This document shows, piece by piece, positions 44,734 through 52,069 of a DNA stretch of 64,000 nucleotides. A model generated the notes under the pieces. It ran no database searches, was not told where the DNA came from, and worked only from the letters and a program-made list of their open reading frames with translations. A program made the position numbers and the translations under genes. Source of the stretch: Nitrosomonadales bacterium (lineage in GTDB: Bacteria; Pseudomonadota; Gammaproteobacteria; Burkholderiales; Gallionellaceae); contig JACRAT010000043.1 of NCBI GenBank assembly GCA_016234685.1, forward strand, positions 1 through 64,000, in the 5' to 3' direction. Numbering within the stretch: the stretch's first letter is position 1; every line of letters begins with the position of its first letter.

Positions 44734-44891
44734 GTTGAGGTATGTGGATTGTGAGTTGGTGATACTGCTATCTATCTAGTCGAATTGCTAGTCATTAATG
44801 CTGCGTAGTAACAAATAAGTAATTTATTTACATCTGGTTATGTTGTATATAAAATAAATAAGCCTAGTCACGTTAAAAGTGCGGTGTTCCG
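44734..44891. other. AT-rich spacer upstream of the HipA-like gene
   Basis: 158 bp clearly richer in A and T than its surroundings, with TTTACA and TATAAAAT motifs spaced roughly like a promoter (about 44828-44856). No HipB-type operator palindrome is recognised. The base composition fits an acquired segment. Confidence 0.4.
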
Positions 44892-46214
44892 ATGCCACTA
44901 ACCATAAGCGAATATTTGACACGAGGTCCGGCGACCTCCAAGGAAATACAAGCTGAGACGGGCTTGAGTCAAACTGCGGTGTCGCGGCAGCTACGAGGCA
45001 TGGGTGATGCCGTAGTCACACTGCCAAATATGCGCCCGCCCAAATATGCAATCACTCGCAATGCCTTTGGTGGCAGCAACAAACTCCCTCTGGTGATGGT
45101 CGATGCGCATGGAAATACGGTACTAGTTGCATATATACGCCCCTTGTCTCCTAATGGTTTCTTTGTCGAGTCCGCGACAGGTATGCCCCCAGTTCTACTG
45201 GGTGAAAGCGGGAGCGGTCTGTATCAAGATTTGCCCTATTTCCTAAATGATCTGAGCCCCCAAGGTTTTCTGGGGCGGCAAATCGCGGGCGAATTGGCTA
45301 GCCAGTCCAGTGATTTCCCCCCCGATCCGAGGCATTGGAATACGAATCACATCGGCCGCTATTTGATTTCAAATGGCGATGACCTGCCGGGAAACTTCAA
45401 GTTTGGCGAACAAGCGCGTTTGCGTGTGAGGCGCAAGCCCGTTGTAACGACAGAAAAAGACTATCCTGCACTGGCAGATAGCGTGATGAGCGGCGTTATC
45501 CCCGGCTCATCAGCGGGGGGGGAGCAACCCAAATTTACAACCTTCTGTGGCGCTCGCTCAGCACACGTCATCGTTAAGTTCTCGCCTCAGGGTGACAGTG
45601 ATGTTGCAAGGAGGTGGCGTGACATCTTGATTACGGAGTACCACGCTACGGAAGCTCTCCATGGCGAAGATATTCCTGCGGCAGAAACAAGGCTGATAGA
45701 AGTGGACGGCAGGCTATTCCTAGAGTCGCAGCGATTCGATAGAGCAGGGGAGTTCGGGCGCATGCCGATGTTGTCCCTTCAATGTATCGATGCTGAGTTT
45801 ACCGGGATAGGAAGCGATTGGCCCAAAGTGCTGGATGCGCTACATGCGAAAAATCTGGTTAGCTGGCAGCACGTATTTGACGCGGAATGTTTATGGTGGT
45901 TCGGGCGCTTGATCAACAACTCTGATATGCACTTGGGCAACCTGAGCTTTTCTATAGAAGGAAGCGTGTTCAGGTTATTGCCTGTGTATGACATGTGCTC
46001 AATGGGATTTGCGCCGAAAAGTGGCGGGGAGGTTGCGCCATATAGTTTTTTACCCCCCGAATATAAAGGTGCAAATCTTGAGAAGAGAGTTGTTGAGACG
46101 ATGAAAGCTATAGCGCATGACTTTTGGGAGCGAGTGGCAAACGACTCCCGCATCTCTGATGAATTCAAGGCATTTCTTGAACGCGGAAATCCAATAGATT
46201 TAGCACGTTCCTAA
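44892..46214 (+). CDS. HipA-family kinase homologue, YjjJ/HipH type with N-terminal winged helix
   Basis: 440 residues. Residues 1-60 form a winged-helix DNA-binding domain (RGPATSKEIQAETGLSQTAVSRQL). The remainder is the HipA fold: Gly-rich loop SSAGGEQPKF (about 206-215), SQRFDRAG, catalytic loop NNSDMHLGNLSF (about 341-352) and a metal-binding YDMCSMG (about 365-371). The arrangement matches E. coli YjjJ (HipH), which has no adjacent HipB. Toxicity is not proven here. Lower GC than neighbours and insertion between ispF and tsaB suggest horizontal acquisition. Confidence 0.85.
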   Translation: MPLTISEYLTRGPATSKEIQAETGLSQTAVSRQLRGMGDAVVTLPNMRPPKYAITRNAFGGSNKLPLVMVDAHGNTVLVAYIRPLSPNGFFVESATGMPPVLLGESGSGLYQDLPYFLNDLSPQGFLGRQIAGELASQSSDFPPDPRHWNTNHIGRYLISNGDDLPGNFKFGEQARLRVRRKPVVTTEKDYPALADSVMSGVIPGSSAGGEQPKFTTFCGARSAHVIVKFSPQGDSDVARRWRDILITEYHATEALHGEDIPAAETRLIEVDGRLFLESQRFDRAGEFGRMPMLSLQCIDAEFTGIGSDWPKVLDALHAKNLVSWQHVFDAECLWWFGRLINNSDMHLGNLSFSIEGSVFRLLPVYDMCSMGFAPKSGGEVAPYSFLPPEYKGANLEKRVVETMKAIAHDFWERVANDSRISDEFKAFLERGNPIDLARS

Positions 46215-46344
46215 CCTAGAAGAATCTACGCAGGTTGCCCATGGCGCGATTTCGCTAAAGGCCAATGGCACAGTGCAGTAAGTCGAAGCAGAACATGTTC
46301 GTCAATTCGGCAGGCTACTCGTCGGACAGGTAGAATACGCCGCC

Positions 46345-47070
46345 ATGAACCTCCTCGCCCTAGAAACCTCCACTGAATATTGCTCCGTCGCCCTTAGTCT
46401 GGGTGGCGCGCTTACTGCGCGTTGTGCGTTGGTGGGGCAGAAGCATTCTGAGCTGTTGATGCCGATGCTGGATGACGTGTTGTGTGAGGCGGGGGTGAGG
46501 CTGGTGCAACTGGATGGGATCGCTTTTGGCTCGGGCCCCGGCTCGTTCACTGGTGTGCGTATCGCCTGCGGGGTGACGCAGGGCTTGGCGTTGGGGGCGA
46601 ATCTGCCCATTGTCGGTATCTGCACCTTGCTGGCGTTGGCTGAGGCCAGTGGTCAGGACAAGGTCGTTGCCGCGTTGGATGCGCGCATGGGCGAGATCTA
46701 TCATGCCGTTTATGAAAAACGTGATGGCCGTTGGGTGACAGTGGTCGAGCCGAATCTGTGTAAGGCGGAAGATGCGCCGCAGGTGGCGGGCGCGGGGTGG
46801 TTTGGGGTGGGGAGCGGTTTCTCAGTCGGCTCTTTCCTCACCGCTAGCCCCCCCGGGGGGGGCGGATTATTGGCGGCGCGATACGCTGGGCAACTGGCGG
46901 GGGTGGATGCCAGCGCCATTCCGCAGGCGGCAGCCATCGCTCGTTTGGCTGCGCCGCTGTTCGCGGCGGGTCACGGGGTGGATGCCGCGCTGGCTACGCC
47001 TTTCTATCTGCGAGACAAGGTGGCGCTGACTACGCAGGAGCGGGCTGCCCGCTCCGCCCAGCCAGCATGA
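46345..47070 (+). CDS. tsaB: tRNA N6-adenosine threonylcarbamoyltransferase complex subunit TsaB
   Basis: Partner of TsaD in t6A synthesis on tRNAs reading ANN codons. 241 residues with LLALETSTEYCSVAL and the GSGPGSFTGVRIACG ASKHA motif (about 69-83). Around residue 166-175 a Pro/Gly-rich stretch (SPPGGGG) encoded by a C/G palindrome looks like an insertion. It overlaps rimI by 4 bp. Confidence 0.95.
   Translation: MNLLALETSTEYCSVALSLGGALTARCALVGQKHSELLMPMLDDVLCEAGVRLVQLDGIAFGSGPGSFTGVRIACGVTQGLALGANLPIVGICTLLALAEASGQDKVVAALDARMGEIYHAVYEKRDGRWVTVVEPNLCKAEDAPQVAGAGWFGVGSGFSVGSFLTASPPGGGGLLAARYAGQLAGVDASAIPQAAAIARLAAPLFAAGHGVDAALATPFYLRDKVALTTQERAARSAQPA
46841..46865 (+). repeat. Possible truncated palindrome inside tsaB
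   Basis: CCGCTAGCCCCCCC / GGGGGGGGCGG-like symmetry within the tsaB frame, near GGGGTGGGGAG. It resembles the arms of the repeats in hrpA but is too short for firm assignment. Confidence 0.35.
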
Positions 47071-47501
47071 TGCGTCCTATGACTGCTGCCGATGTCGATG
47101 CGGTGCTGAGTATCGAGCAGGCTGTGCACGCGCATCCGTGGACGCGCGGCAATTTCGCCGATGCCCTTGCCGCCGGTTATCTGTGTCAGGTGGATGAGGT
47201 CGGGGGGGAGTTGCGCGGCTATGCGGTGCTGCTGCCCGGCGTGGATGAGGCCGAGCTGCTTACCATCGGTGTCGCTGCCGCTCATCAGCGACGGGGGCTG
47301 GGCGAGGCGCTGTTGCGCGCTGCGTTGCGGCTGGCCGACGAGCGCGGTTTGTCCCGCATCTTCCTTGAGGTGCGCCCATCCAACGCGGCGGCGCTCGCCC
47401 TTTACCGCAAGGCCGGGTTTCTTGAGGTCGGTCGCCGACGCAGCTACTATCCCGCTCCTCATGGGCGCGAGGATGCCATCCTGATGGAAGGACGATCATG
47501 A
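47067..47501 (+). CDS. rimI: Ribosomal protein S18 alanine N-acetyltransferase RimI
   Basis: GNAT acetyltransferase, 144 residues, with acetyl-CoA motif A VAAAHQRRGLGEALL and the NAAALALYRKAGFLEVGRR segment. It overlaps both tsaB and the following udg gene by ATGA, so a tight three-gene unit. Confidence 0.93.
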   Translation: MMRPMTAADVDAVLSIEQAVHAHPWTRGNFADALAAGYLCQVDEVGGELRGYAVLLPGVDEAELLTIGVAAAHQRRGLGEALLRAALRLADERGLSRIFLEVRPSNAAALALYRKAGFLEVGRRRSYYPAPHGREDAILMEGRS

Positions 47502-48253
47502 ATCTGAATGAAGCCGCATTGCGTGAGCTGAACCTTTATCCGCTGTGGGTTCCGCGCGAGGCCAGCCTTGCCCAAGTTGAGGTCGCGCTGTCCGCACCCA
47601 CCCCGATCGAGATCGCTCCGAGGGTGGAGTCTGTCGCACTTTCGTTACCGCCGCAGCCGAGCGCCGTCCCGGAGTCTGTCTCCGCCCATGCCAACTTGGG
47701 TTGGGATGAGTTGCAGGGGCTGGTCAGGGATTGTCGCGCTTGTAAGCTGCGCGCGGGCTGTACGCAAACGGTGTTCGGCGTGGGCGACCCGCAGGCGGAT
47801 TGGTTGTTCGTGGGCGAAGGGCCGGGGGTGGAAGAGGATGTGCGCGGAGAACCTTTCGTCGGTCAGGCCGGGCGTCTGCTCGACAACATGCTGGCGGCGT
47901 TGAAGCTCAAGCGCGGCGACGATGTTTACATCGGTAACGTGGTGAAGTGCCGCCCGCCCGGCAATCGCACGCCGGAAGCCGACGAGATCGGCTGTTGCTT
48001 GCCTTATCTGCAACGCCAGATCGAGCTGATCCAGCCCAAGCTCATCGTCGCTCTCGGCAAGACCGCCGCCACAGCGCTGCTGGGCCGCGAGGCCTCGCTC
48101 GCCAGCTTGCGCGGCAGTTTGCACGACTATCGCGGTACGCCGCTGCTCATCACCTATCACCCGGCTTATCTGCTGCGCTCTCCGACCGAAAAAGCCAAGG
48201 CTTGGCAGGATCTTTGTCTGGCCCGGGATGCCATGAAAGCCCGCAAGGGTTAG
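47498..48253 (+). CDS. Uracil-DNA glycosylase, family 4 (Fe-S)
   Basis: 251 residues. An N-terminal extension of about 70 residues is followed by the UDG4 domain: Fe-S cysteines in CRACKLRAGC and NVVKCRPPGNRTP, active-site GEGPGVEEDVRGEPFVG, and TYHPAYLLR near the C-terminus. It removes uracil from DNA. The N-terminal extension is common in betaproteobacterial homologues annotated as phage-type DNA polymerase-related. Its stop overlaps the lpxH stop on the opposite strand. Confidence 0.93.
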   Translation: MNLNEAALRELNLYPLWVPREASLAQVEVALSAPTPIEIAPRVESVALSLPPQPSAVPESVSAHANLGWDELQGLVRDCRACKLRAGCTQTVFGVGDPQADWLFVGEGPGVEEDVRGEPFVGQAGRLLDNMLAALKLKRGDDVYIGNVVKCRPPGNRTPEADEIGCCLPYLQRQIELIQPKLIVALGKTAATALLGREASLASLRGSLHDYRGTPLLITYHPAYLLRSPTEKAKAWQDLCLARDAMKARKG

Positions 48254-48981
48254 AAGTCGGTCAATACGCGGCAGCCCGTCGCATCGCAATGCAGCGCATA
48301 GCCGCGCTCATCCCAGTCCCCCAGTACCCAGCGTTCACACAGGTGGTTGTCCAGATGCAACAGGTGTCGCGCGGGGCGATGGGTGTGTCCGTGGATCAGG
48401 CGCGGGTAGCCGTGTTGGCGCAGCAAGGCGGCGACGGCGTCTGCACTGACATCCATGATGGCGTAGCTCTTGGCCTGTTTCTCGTTGCGGCTGCGGGCGC
48501 GCAGTTGTTCGATGAAGTTCTTGCGTTGCGCGAGCGACTGGGCGAGGAAATTCTGCTGCCAGACGACATCGTGGACTTGGCTGCGGAACTGCTGATACGA
48601 CACATCGTCGGTGCAAAGCGCATCTCCGTGGGTCAACAGGGTCGGCGTGCCGTAAAGATCGACCAGCGTCGGGTCGCTCAGCAGCGTCGCCCCACAGGCT
48701 TGGGCGAGGACTTTCCCCATCAGCAGATCGCGGTTGCCGTGCAGCAGAAAAACTGGCGTTCCATTCGCGGCTAGTTCGGACAAGGTGGCGGTGATCTGCT
48801 GGTGCAGGGGATCGTCGAGATCGTCATCTCCCGCCCAGTATTCGAACAGGTCGCCCAAAATGTAGAGTGCCTCAGCCTTGGGGGCGATCTTGGTCACGAA
48901 ACGCTGGAACGCGGCGGTGATGTGAGCCTGCCCGGCGCACAGATGCAGGTCGGAGATGAATAGGGTGTGCGGCATGGTCAT
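48250..48981 (-). CDS. lpxH: UDP-2,3-diacylglucosamine diphosphatase
   Basis: Metallophosphoesterase making lipid X in lipid A synthesis, on the inner membrane surface. 243 residues with FISDLHL, LGDLFEYWAGDDDLDD, LLHGNRDLL, LTHGDALCTDD and HGHTHRPA, the full metal-binding set. ATG at 48981 is the likely start; ATG 48975 is possible. The leader lies in the terminator of the upstream cyclophilin gene. Confidence 0.95.
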   Translation of the reverse strand: MTMPHTLFISDLHLCAGQAHITAAFQRFVTKIAPKAEALYILGDLFEYWAGDDDLDDPLHQQITATLSELAANGTPVFLLHGNRDLLMGKVLAQACGATLLSDPTLVDLYGTPTLLTHGDALCTDDVSYQQFRSQVHDVVWQQNFLAQSLAQRKNFIEQLRARSRNEKQAKSYAIMDVSADAVAALLRQHGYPRLIHGHTHRPARHLLHLDNHLCERWVLGDWDERGYALHCDATGCRVLTDF

Positions 48982-48989
48982 CAAACAAA

Positions 48990-49009
48990 AACGGCGCTTG
49001 CGCGCCGTT
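48990..49009 (-). terminator. Intrinsic terminator after the cyclophilin gene
   Basis: Stem AACGGCGC / GCGCCGTT with a 4-nt loop, followed on the minus strand by TTTGTTTG. It lies between the cyclophilin stop and the lpxH start, only about 8 bp before lpxH. Confidence 0.75.
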
Positions 49010-49012
49010 CGA

Positions 49013-49600
49013 TCATTGCACCACTTCTGCCTTGGTGATGATGACGTCCTCGACTGGCACGTCTTGGTGGAAGCCGCGATTGCCGGTCTTCACCTTGCGG
49101 ATCGCGTCCACCACATCGGTTCCGTCCACGACTTTGCCGAACACGCAGTAGCCCCAGCCTTGGCCGCTAGGTGCAGTGTGATTGAGGAAGCCGTTGTCCT
49201 TGATGTTGATGAAGAACTGCGCCGTTGCCGAATGTGGCTCGGAAGTGCGGGCCATTGCCACGGTGTAGATGTCGTTCTTCAGGCCATTGGTCGCTTCGTT
49301 CTGGATCTGCGCATTGGTGGCTTTCTGCTTCAGGCCTGGCTCAAAGCCGCCGCCTTGGATCATGAAGCCATTGATGACGCGATGGAACACGGTGTTGGAG
49401 TAAAAGCCGCTGTTCACATACTCCAGAAAGTTCTTGACGGTGATGGGCGCTTTTTCGGCGTCGAGTTCGAGCGTGATGACGCCCATGTTGGTGTGCAGCT
49501 TGACCATGGTGTGTTTTCCTTGTGGTAGAGATTTAGAGAAAGCGGCTTGCGTGGTGAGTGCCAGCAATGCGGTAAACAACAGGGCGATAAGGTTCTTCAT
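49013..49600 (-). CDS. ppiA: Cyclophilin-type peptidyl-prolyl isomerase with signal peptide
   Basis: 195 residues. Residues 1-22 form a signal peptide ([22 protein letters not shown]) and the cyclophilin domain begins at [16 protein letters not shown] (residue 32). [15 protein letters not shown] and [15 protein letters not shown] are the active-site segments. A second ATG at residue 32 has a good RBS (CAAGGAAAACACACC), so a cytoplasmic PpiB-like form could also be made. Symbol ppiA assumes the exported form. Confidence 0.92.
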   Translation of the reverse strand: MKNLIALLFTALLALTTQAAFSKSLPQGKHTMVKLHTNMGVITLELDAEKAPITVKNFLEYVNSGFYSNTVFHRVINGFMIQGGGFEPGLKQKATNAQIQNEATNGLKNDIYTVAMARTSEPHSATAQFFINIKDNGFLNHTAPSGQGWGYCVFGKVVDGTDVVDAIRKVKTGNRGFHQDVPVEDVIITKAEVVQ

Positions 49601-49650
49601 CGAGAGAATTCAGGGAAGTTCAAAAAACGGCGGAAGGTGCGGCGAAGGAG

Positions 49651-50814
49651 CTAGGCCGAACCCTCGTAGATAATCTGCCAGCGCGTACCTTGCTTGATCC
49701 AATACTGGCGCTTTTTCATGCGGTTGGCGAGATTGCTGCTGGTGTAATCCTGCTCGAAGTTGACCACCACCATATTCGGATTGCCCGGGTAGGGGAAGGC
49801 GCTCAGGCCGGAGATGTTCACCTTGATCCAAGCCTTGCCTGCGTTGACCTGGCGCTTGTGCTTGGCCCATGAGGAGTAATCCATGCCCTCGCTGGAGAAA
49901 CTCTGCGCGTAGTGACTGAGATAGGAGTCGGAATTGCCGCTCGACCAGTCGTTGCGCCATTGTTCGATCGCGCTCATCAGTTCGTCGCGTTCCGCGCCAT
50001 CTTTCTCGGTGGCCCACTCCATCTGGCTGGCGATGACGATGGGCGTGCGACCGATCTGCAACATCTTGCCCAAACGATCCAAGTCTTCGTTCGCCAGCAC
50101 CACGCAGCCGTTGCTGGCGAAGGGCGGACGGCTGTAGGTGTCGCGCGGCGTGCCGTGCAACCAGATGCCGTGTCCGTCGCGGCCATGCTTGCGATCCCAC
50201 TCGTTCGGATAGCTCAGTGGAAACGCGCCGTTGCCGTAGAAATCGGTCAGCTTGCTTTGCGGCAGGCTGTCTTTGACGAAATACACACCGATCGGCGTGC
50301 GCTTGTCGCCTTCGGAGGTCTTCTCTGCGCCCAGCTTGCCGATAGTGACGTAGAAATCGGTCACATAGCGCGGCTCGCCGTTGACGTTCTCATAGACGTA
50401 AAGGGTGGAGCGGCTGGCGTCCACCACCAGCGCATGGCTCTGCTGCGGGTCGAGCCGCCAGAGATAGCGCGGCGTCGCCAGTGCAAAGGATTGATCCTGA
50501 TAGCGTTGCAAACGAGCTTGTGCCTCAGCGCGCAGGTCTTCCACGCGATCACGCGGAGCGTTGGCCGCACCTGCACCGAAAGCGCTGATCGGCTTGGCGC
50601 GCGCCATCAGCAGATCAGCCTTGACCAACTGAGCCAGCTTGAAGTTCGGATTGGTCTTCAGCAGGGAATCGACGCCGTTCAGCGCCAGATCCATGCGCCC
50701 TTCTTTCAGTGCGAGCAGGCTCTTGGCCAGTTGCACCTCAGGCGATTGCGAGTCGGCCACCGCCGGGGCGGTCAGCACGACACAGAACAAGGCTAGCCAA
50801 AAACGAAGCTTCAT
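49651..50814 (-). CDS. L,D-transpeptidase (YkuD) with C-terminal NTF2-like domain
   Basis: 387-residue exported protein: signal peptide 1-20, a helical region to about 110, the YkuD domain (about 125-265) with HGTPRDTYSRP (His220) and SNGCVVL (Cys237), then a C-terminal SnoaL/NTF2-like domain (about 278-387). It forms 3-3 cross-links or anchors proteins to peptidoglycan in the periplasm. The start follows the upstream TPR gene by 5 bp; the two share a related C-terminal domain. Confidence 0.92.
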   Translation of the reverse strand: MKLRFWLALFCVVLTAPAVADSQSPEVQLAKSLLALKEGRMDLALNGVDSLLKTNPNFKLAQLVKADLLMARAKPISAFGAGAANAPRDRVEDLRAEAQARLQRYQDQSFALATPRYLWRLDPQQSHALVVDASRSTLYVYENVNGEPRYVTDFYVTIGKLGAEKTSEGDKRTPIGVYFVKDSLPQSKLTDFYGNGAFPLSYPNEWDRKHGRDGHGIWLHGTPRDTYSRPPFASNGCVVLANEDLDRLGKMLQIGRTPIVIASQMEWATEKDGAERDELMSAIEQWRNDWSSGNSDSYLSHYAQSFSSEGMDYSSWAKHKRQVNAGKAWIKVNISGLSAFPYPGNPNMVVVNFEQDYTSSNLANRMKKRQYWIKQGTRWQIIYEGSA

Positions 50815-50819
50815 CGTGT

Positions 50820-51815
50820 TCACTCGGAGCGTTCTTCTTGAATCAACCAACTGTTGGCCGACTTCACCAACAGCAACGTCTTGGCACCGGAGGTGCTCAG
50901 ATGGCTGGCGCGGTACGACTGCTTGAAGCTGACGGCGACGTGGCTGTCATCGACCGGAGACACCTTGAGGTCGCTCAGATCGACATGGATGAACTTCGGC
51001 TTCTTGATGCGGCTTTCACGGACAGCCTCCCATTCACCACGAGCCTCGCCATTAGGCGTTTTGAAATCCTTGGCGTAGAAGGCGAGGTATTTCTTCGCGT
51101 TCTTGGCCGACCACGCTGCCGCCCATTCGTACACCGCCTTGGTCGCTGTCTCGTTGACATTCGTCTTGGCTGGAGCGGCTTGCTTGGATTCGGCTGGAGC
51201 AGCAGGAACTGCGGTAGGCGCTGGTGCAGCGCTTGCCACCACCGCTGGGCTGGCTGCTGCCGAAGCTACGCGCGCGGCGGCAGGCTTGGGCAATTTCACA
51301 TTGCTGCTGAACAACTCGCGCACCAGTTCCAGCTTGGTTTGGGTGTTGGTGTTGCTGCGATCCAGTTGCAAGGCGCGGTCGTACGCTTGGCTGGCCATCT
51401 TGGCGTAGATGTCACCCAGATTCTCATGGGCGGTGGCGTAGCTAGGATGGGTGCGGATGGCGACTTCGAGTGCGACCTTGGCTTTTTCGTATTGGCCTTG
51501 GCTGGCGTACAGAACGGCCAGATTGTTATAGGGTTCTGGCAGTTCGGGGTAATCATTGGTCAGAGCGGTGAAGACTGAGATGGCATCACTGGTCTTGGCT
51601 TGCTCGGTCAAGATCAGGCCCTTCAAAAAGCGCGATTGCGCGTCCTTGGGCTTGGTCGCCAAGATCGCGTTGACCTTATCCATCGCCTTGGTGTGCTGAC
51701 CTTGTTTGAACAGTGTGTTGGCTTCCTGGAAATCGTCTGCGCCTGCGGCCAAGCTGAAACACAGCATCAGTACACTCAGTACGGCTCGGTGACTGAAATA
51801 ACTGGGCTTGTTCAT
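50820..51815 (-). CDS. TPR-repeat protein with C-terminal NTF2-like domain
   Basis: 331 residues: signal peptide (about 1-25), tetratricopeptide repeats (about 28-160), an Ala/Pro-rich linker (about 176-218), and a C-terminal domain (about 222-331) whose paired Trp pattern (EWAAAW) and VSFKQSY...LLLVKSANSWLIQEE resemble the C-terminus of the adjacent L,D-transpeptidase. Probably a periplasmic scaffold partner for it. Confidence 0.85.
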   Translation of the reverse strand: MNKPSYFSHRAVLSVLMLCFSLAAGADDFQEANTLFKQGQHTKAMDKVNAILATKPKDAQSRFLKGLILTEQAKTSDAISVFTALTNDYPELPEPYNNLAVLYASQGQYEKAKVALEVAIRTHPSYATAHENLGDIYAKMASQAYDRALQLDRSNTNTQTKLELVRELFSSNVKLPKPAAARVASAAASPAVVASAAPAPTAVPAAPAESKQAAPAKTNVNETATKAVYEWAAAWSAKNAKKYLAFYAKDFKTPNGEARGEWEAVRESRIKKPKFIHVDLSDLKVSPVDDSHVAVSFKQSYRASHLSTSGAKTLLLVKSANSWLIQEERSE

Positions 51816-52069
51816 ATCTATTCTTTCAAGTGGTTAGTGCGCTAATCGCGAAGCGGGCCGAATTTTATCAAAAGCTTATGCCGCCCCACAATTATTCGGG
51901 CCGCCAATGACTTCCATTGCGTAGTTGCAGGAGTTCAAGACGTCATCCGCATGACGGCGGAATCTACCATCTTTTGGCGGTTAATCACAGCGTATTTTAG
52001 TAGGAAATCACACCAACTACTTAAAACAATGACAAAAACACGAAGCGGCAGAAGCTCCGCCGCCCATGC
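51816..52069. other. Spacer between the TPR gene and lpdA
   Basis: 254 bp with no supported gene. On the minus strand it holds the leader of the TPR gene and the trailer of lpdA. A weak hairpin with GCGGC / GCCGC arms at about 52043-52061 followed by TTCGTGTTTTTG could terminate lpdA. Confidence 0.35.
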
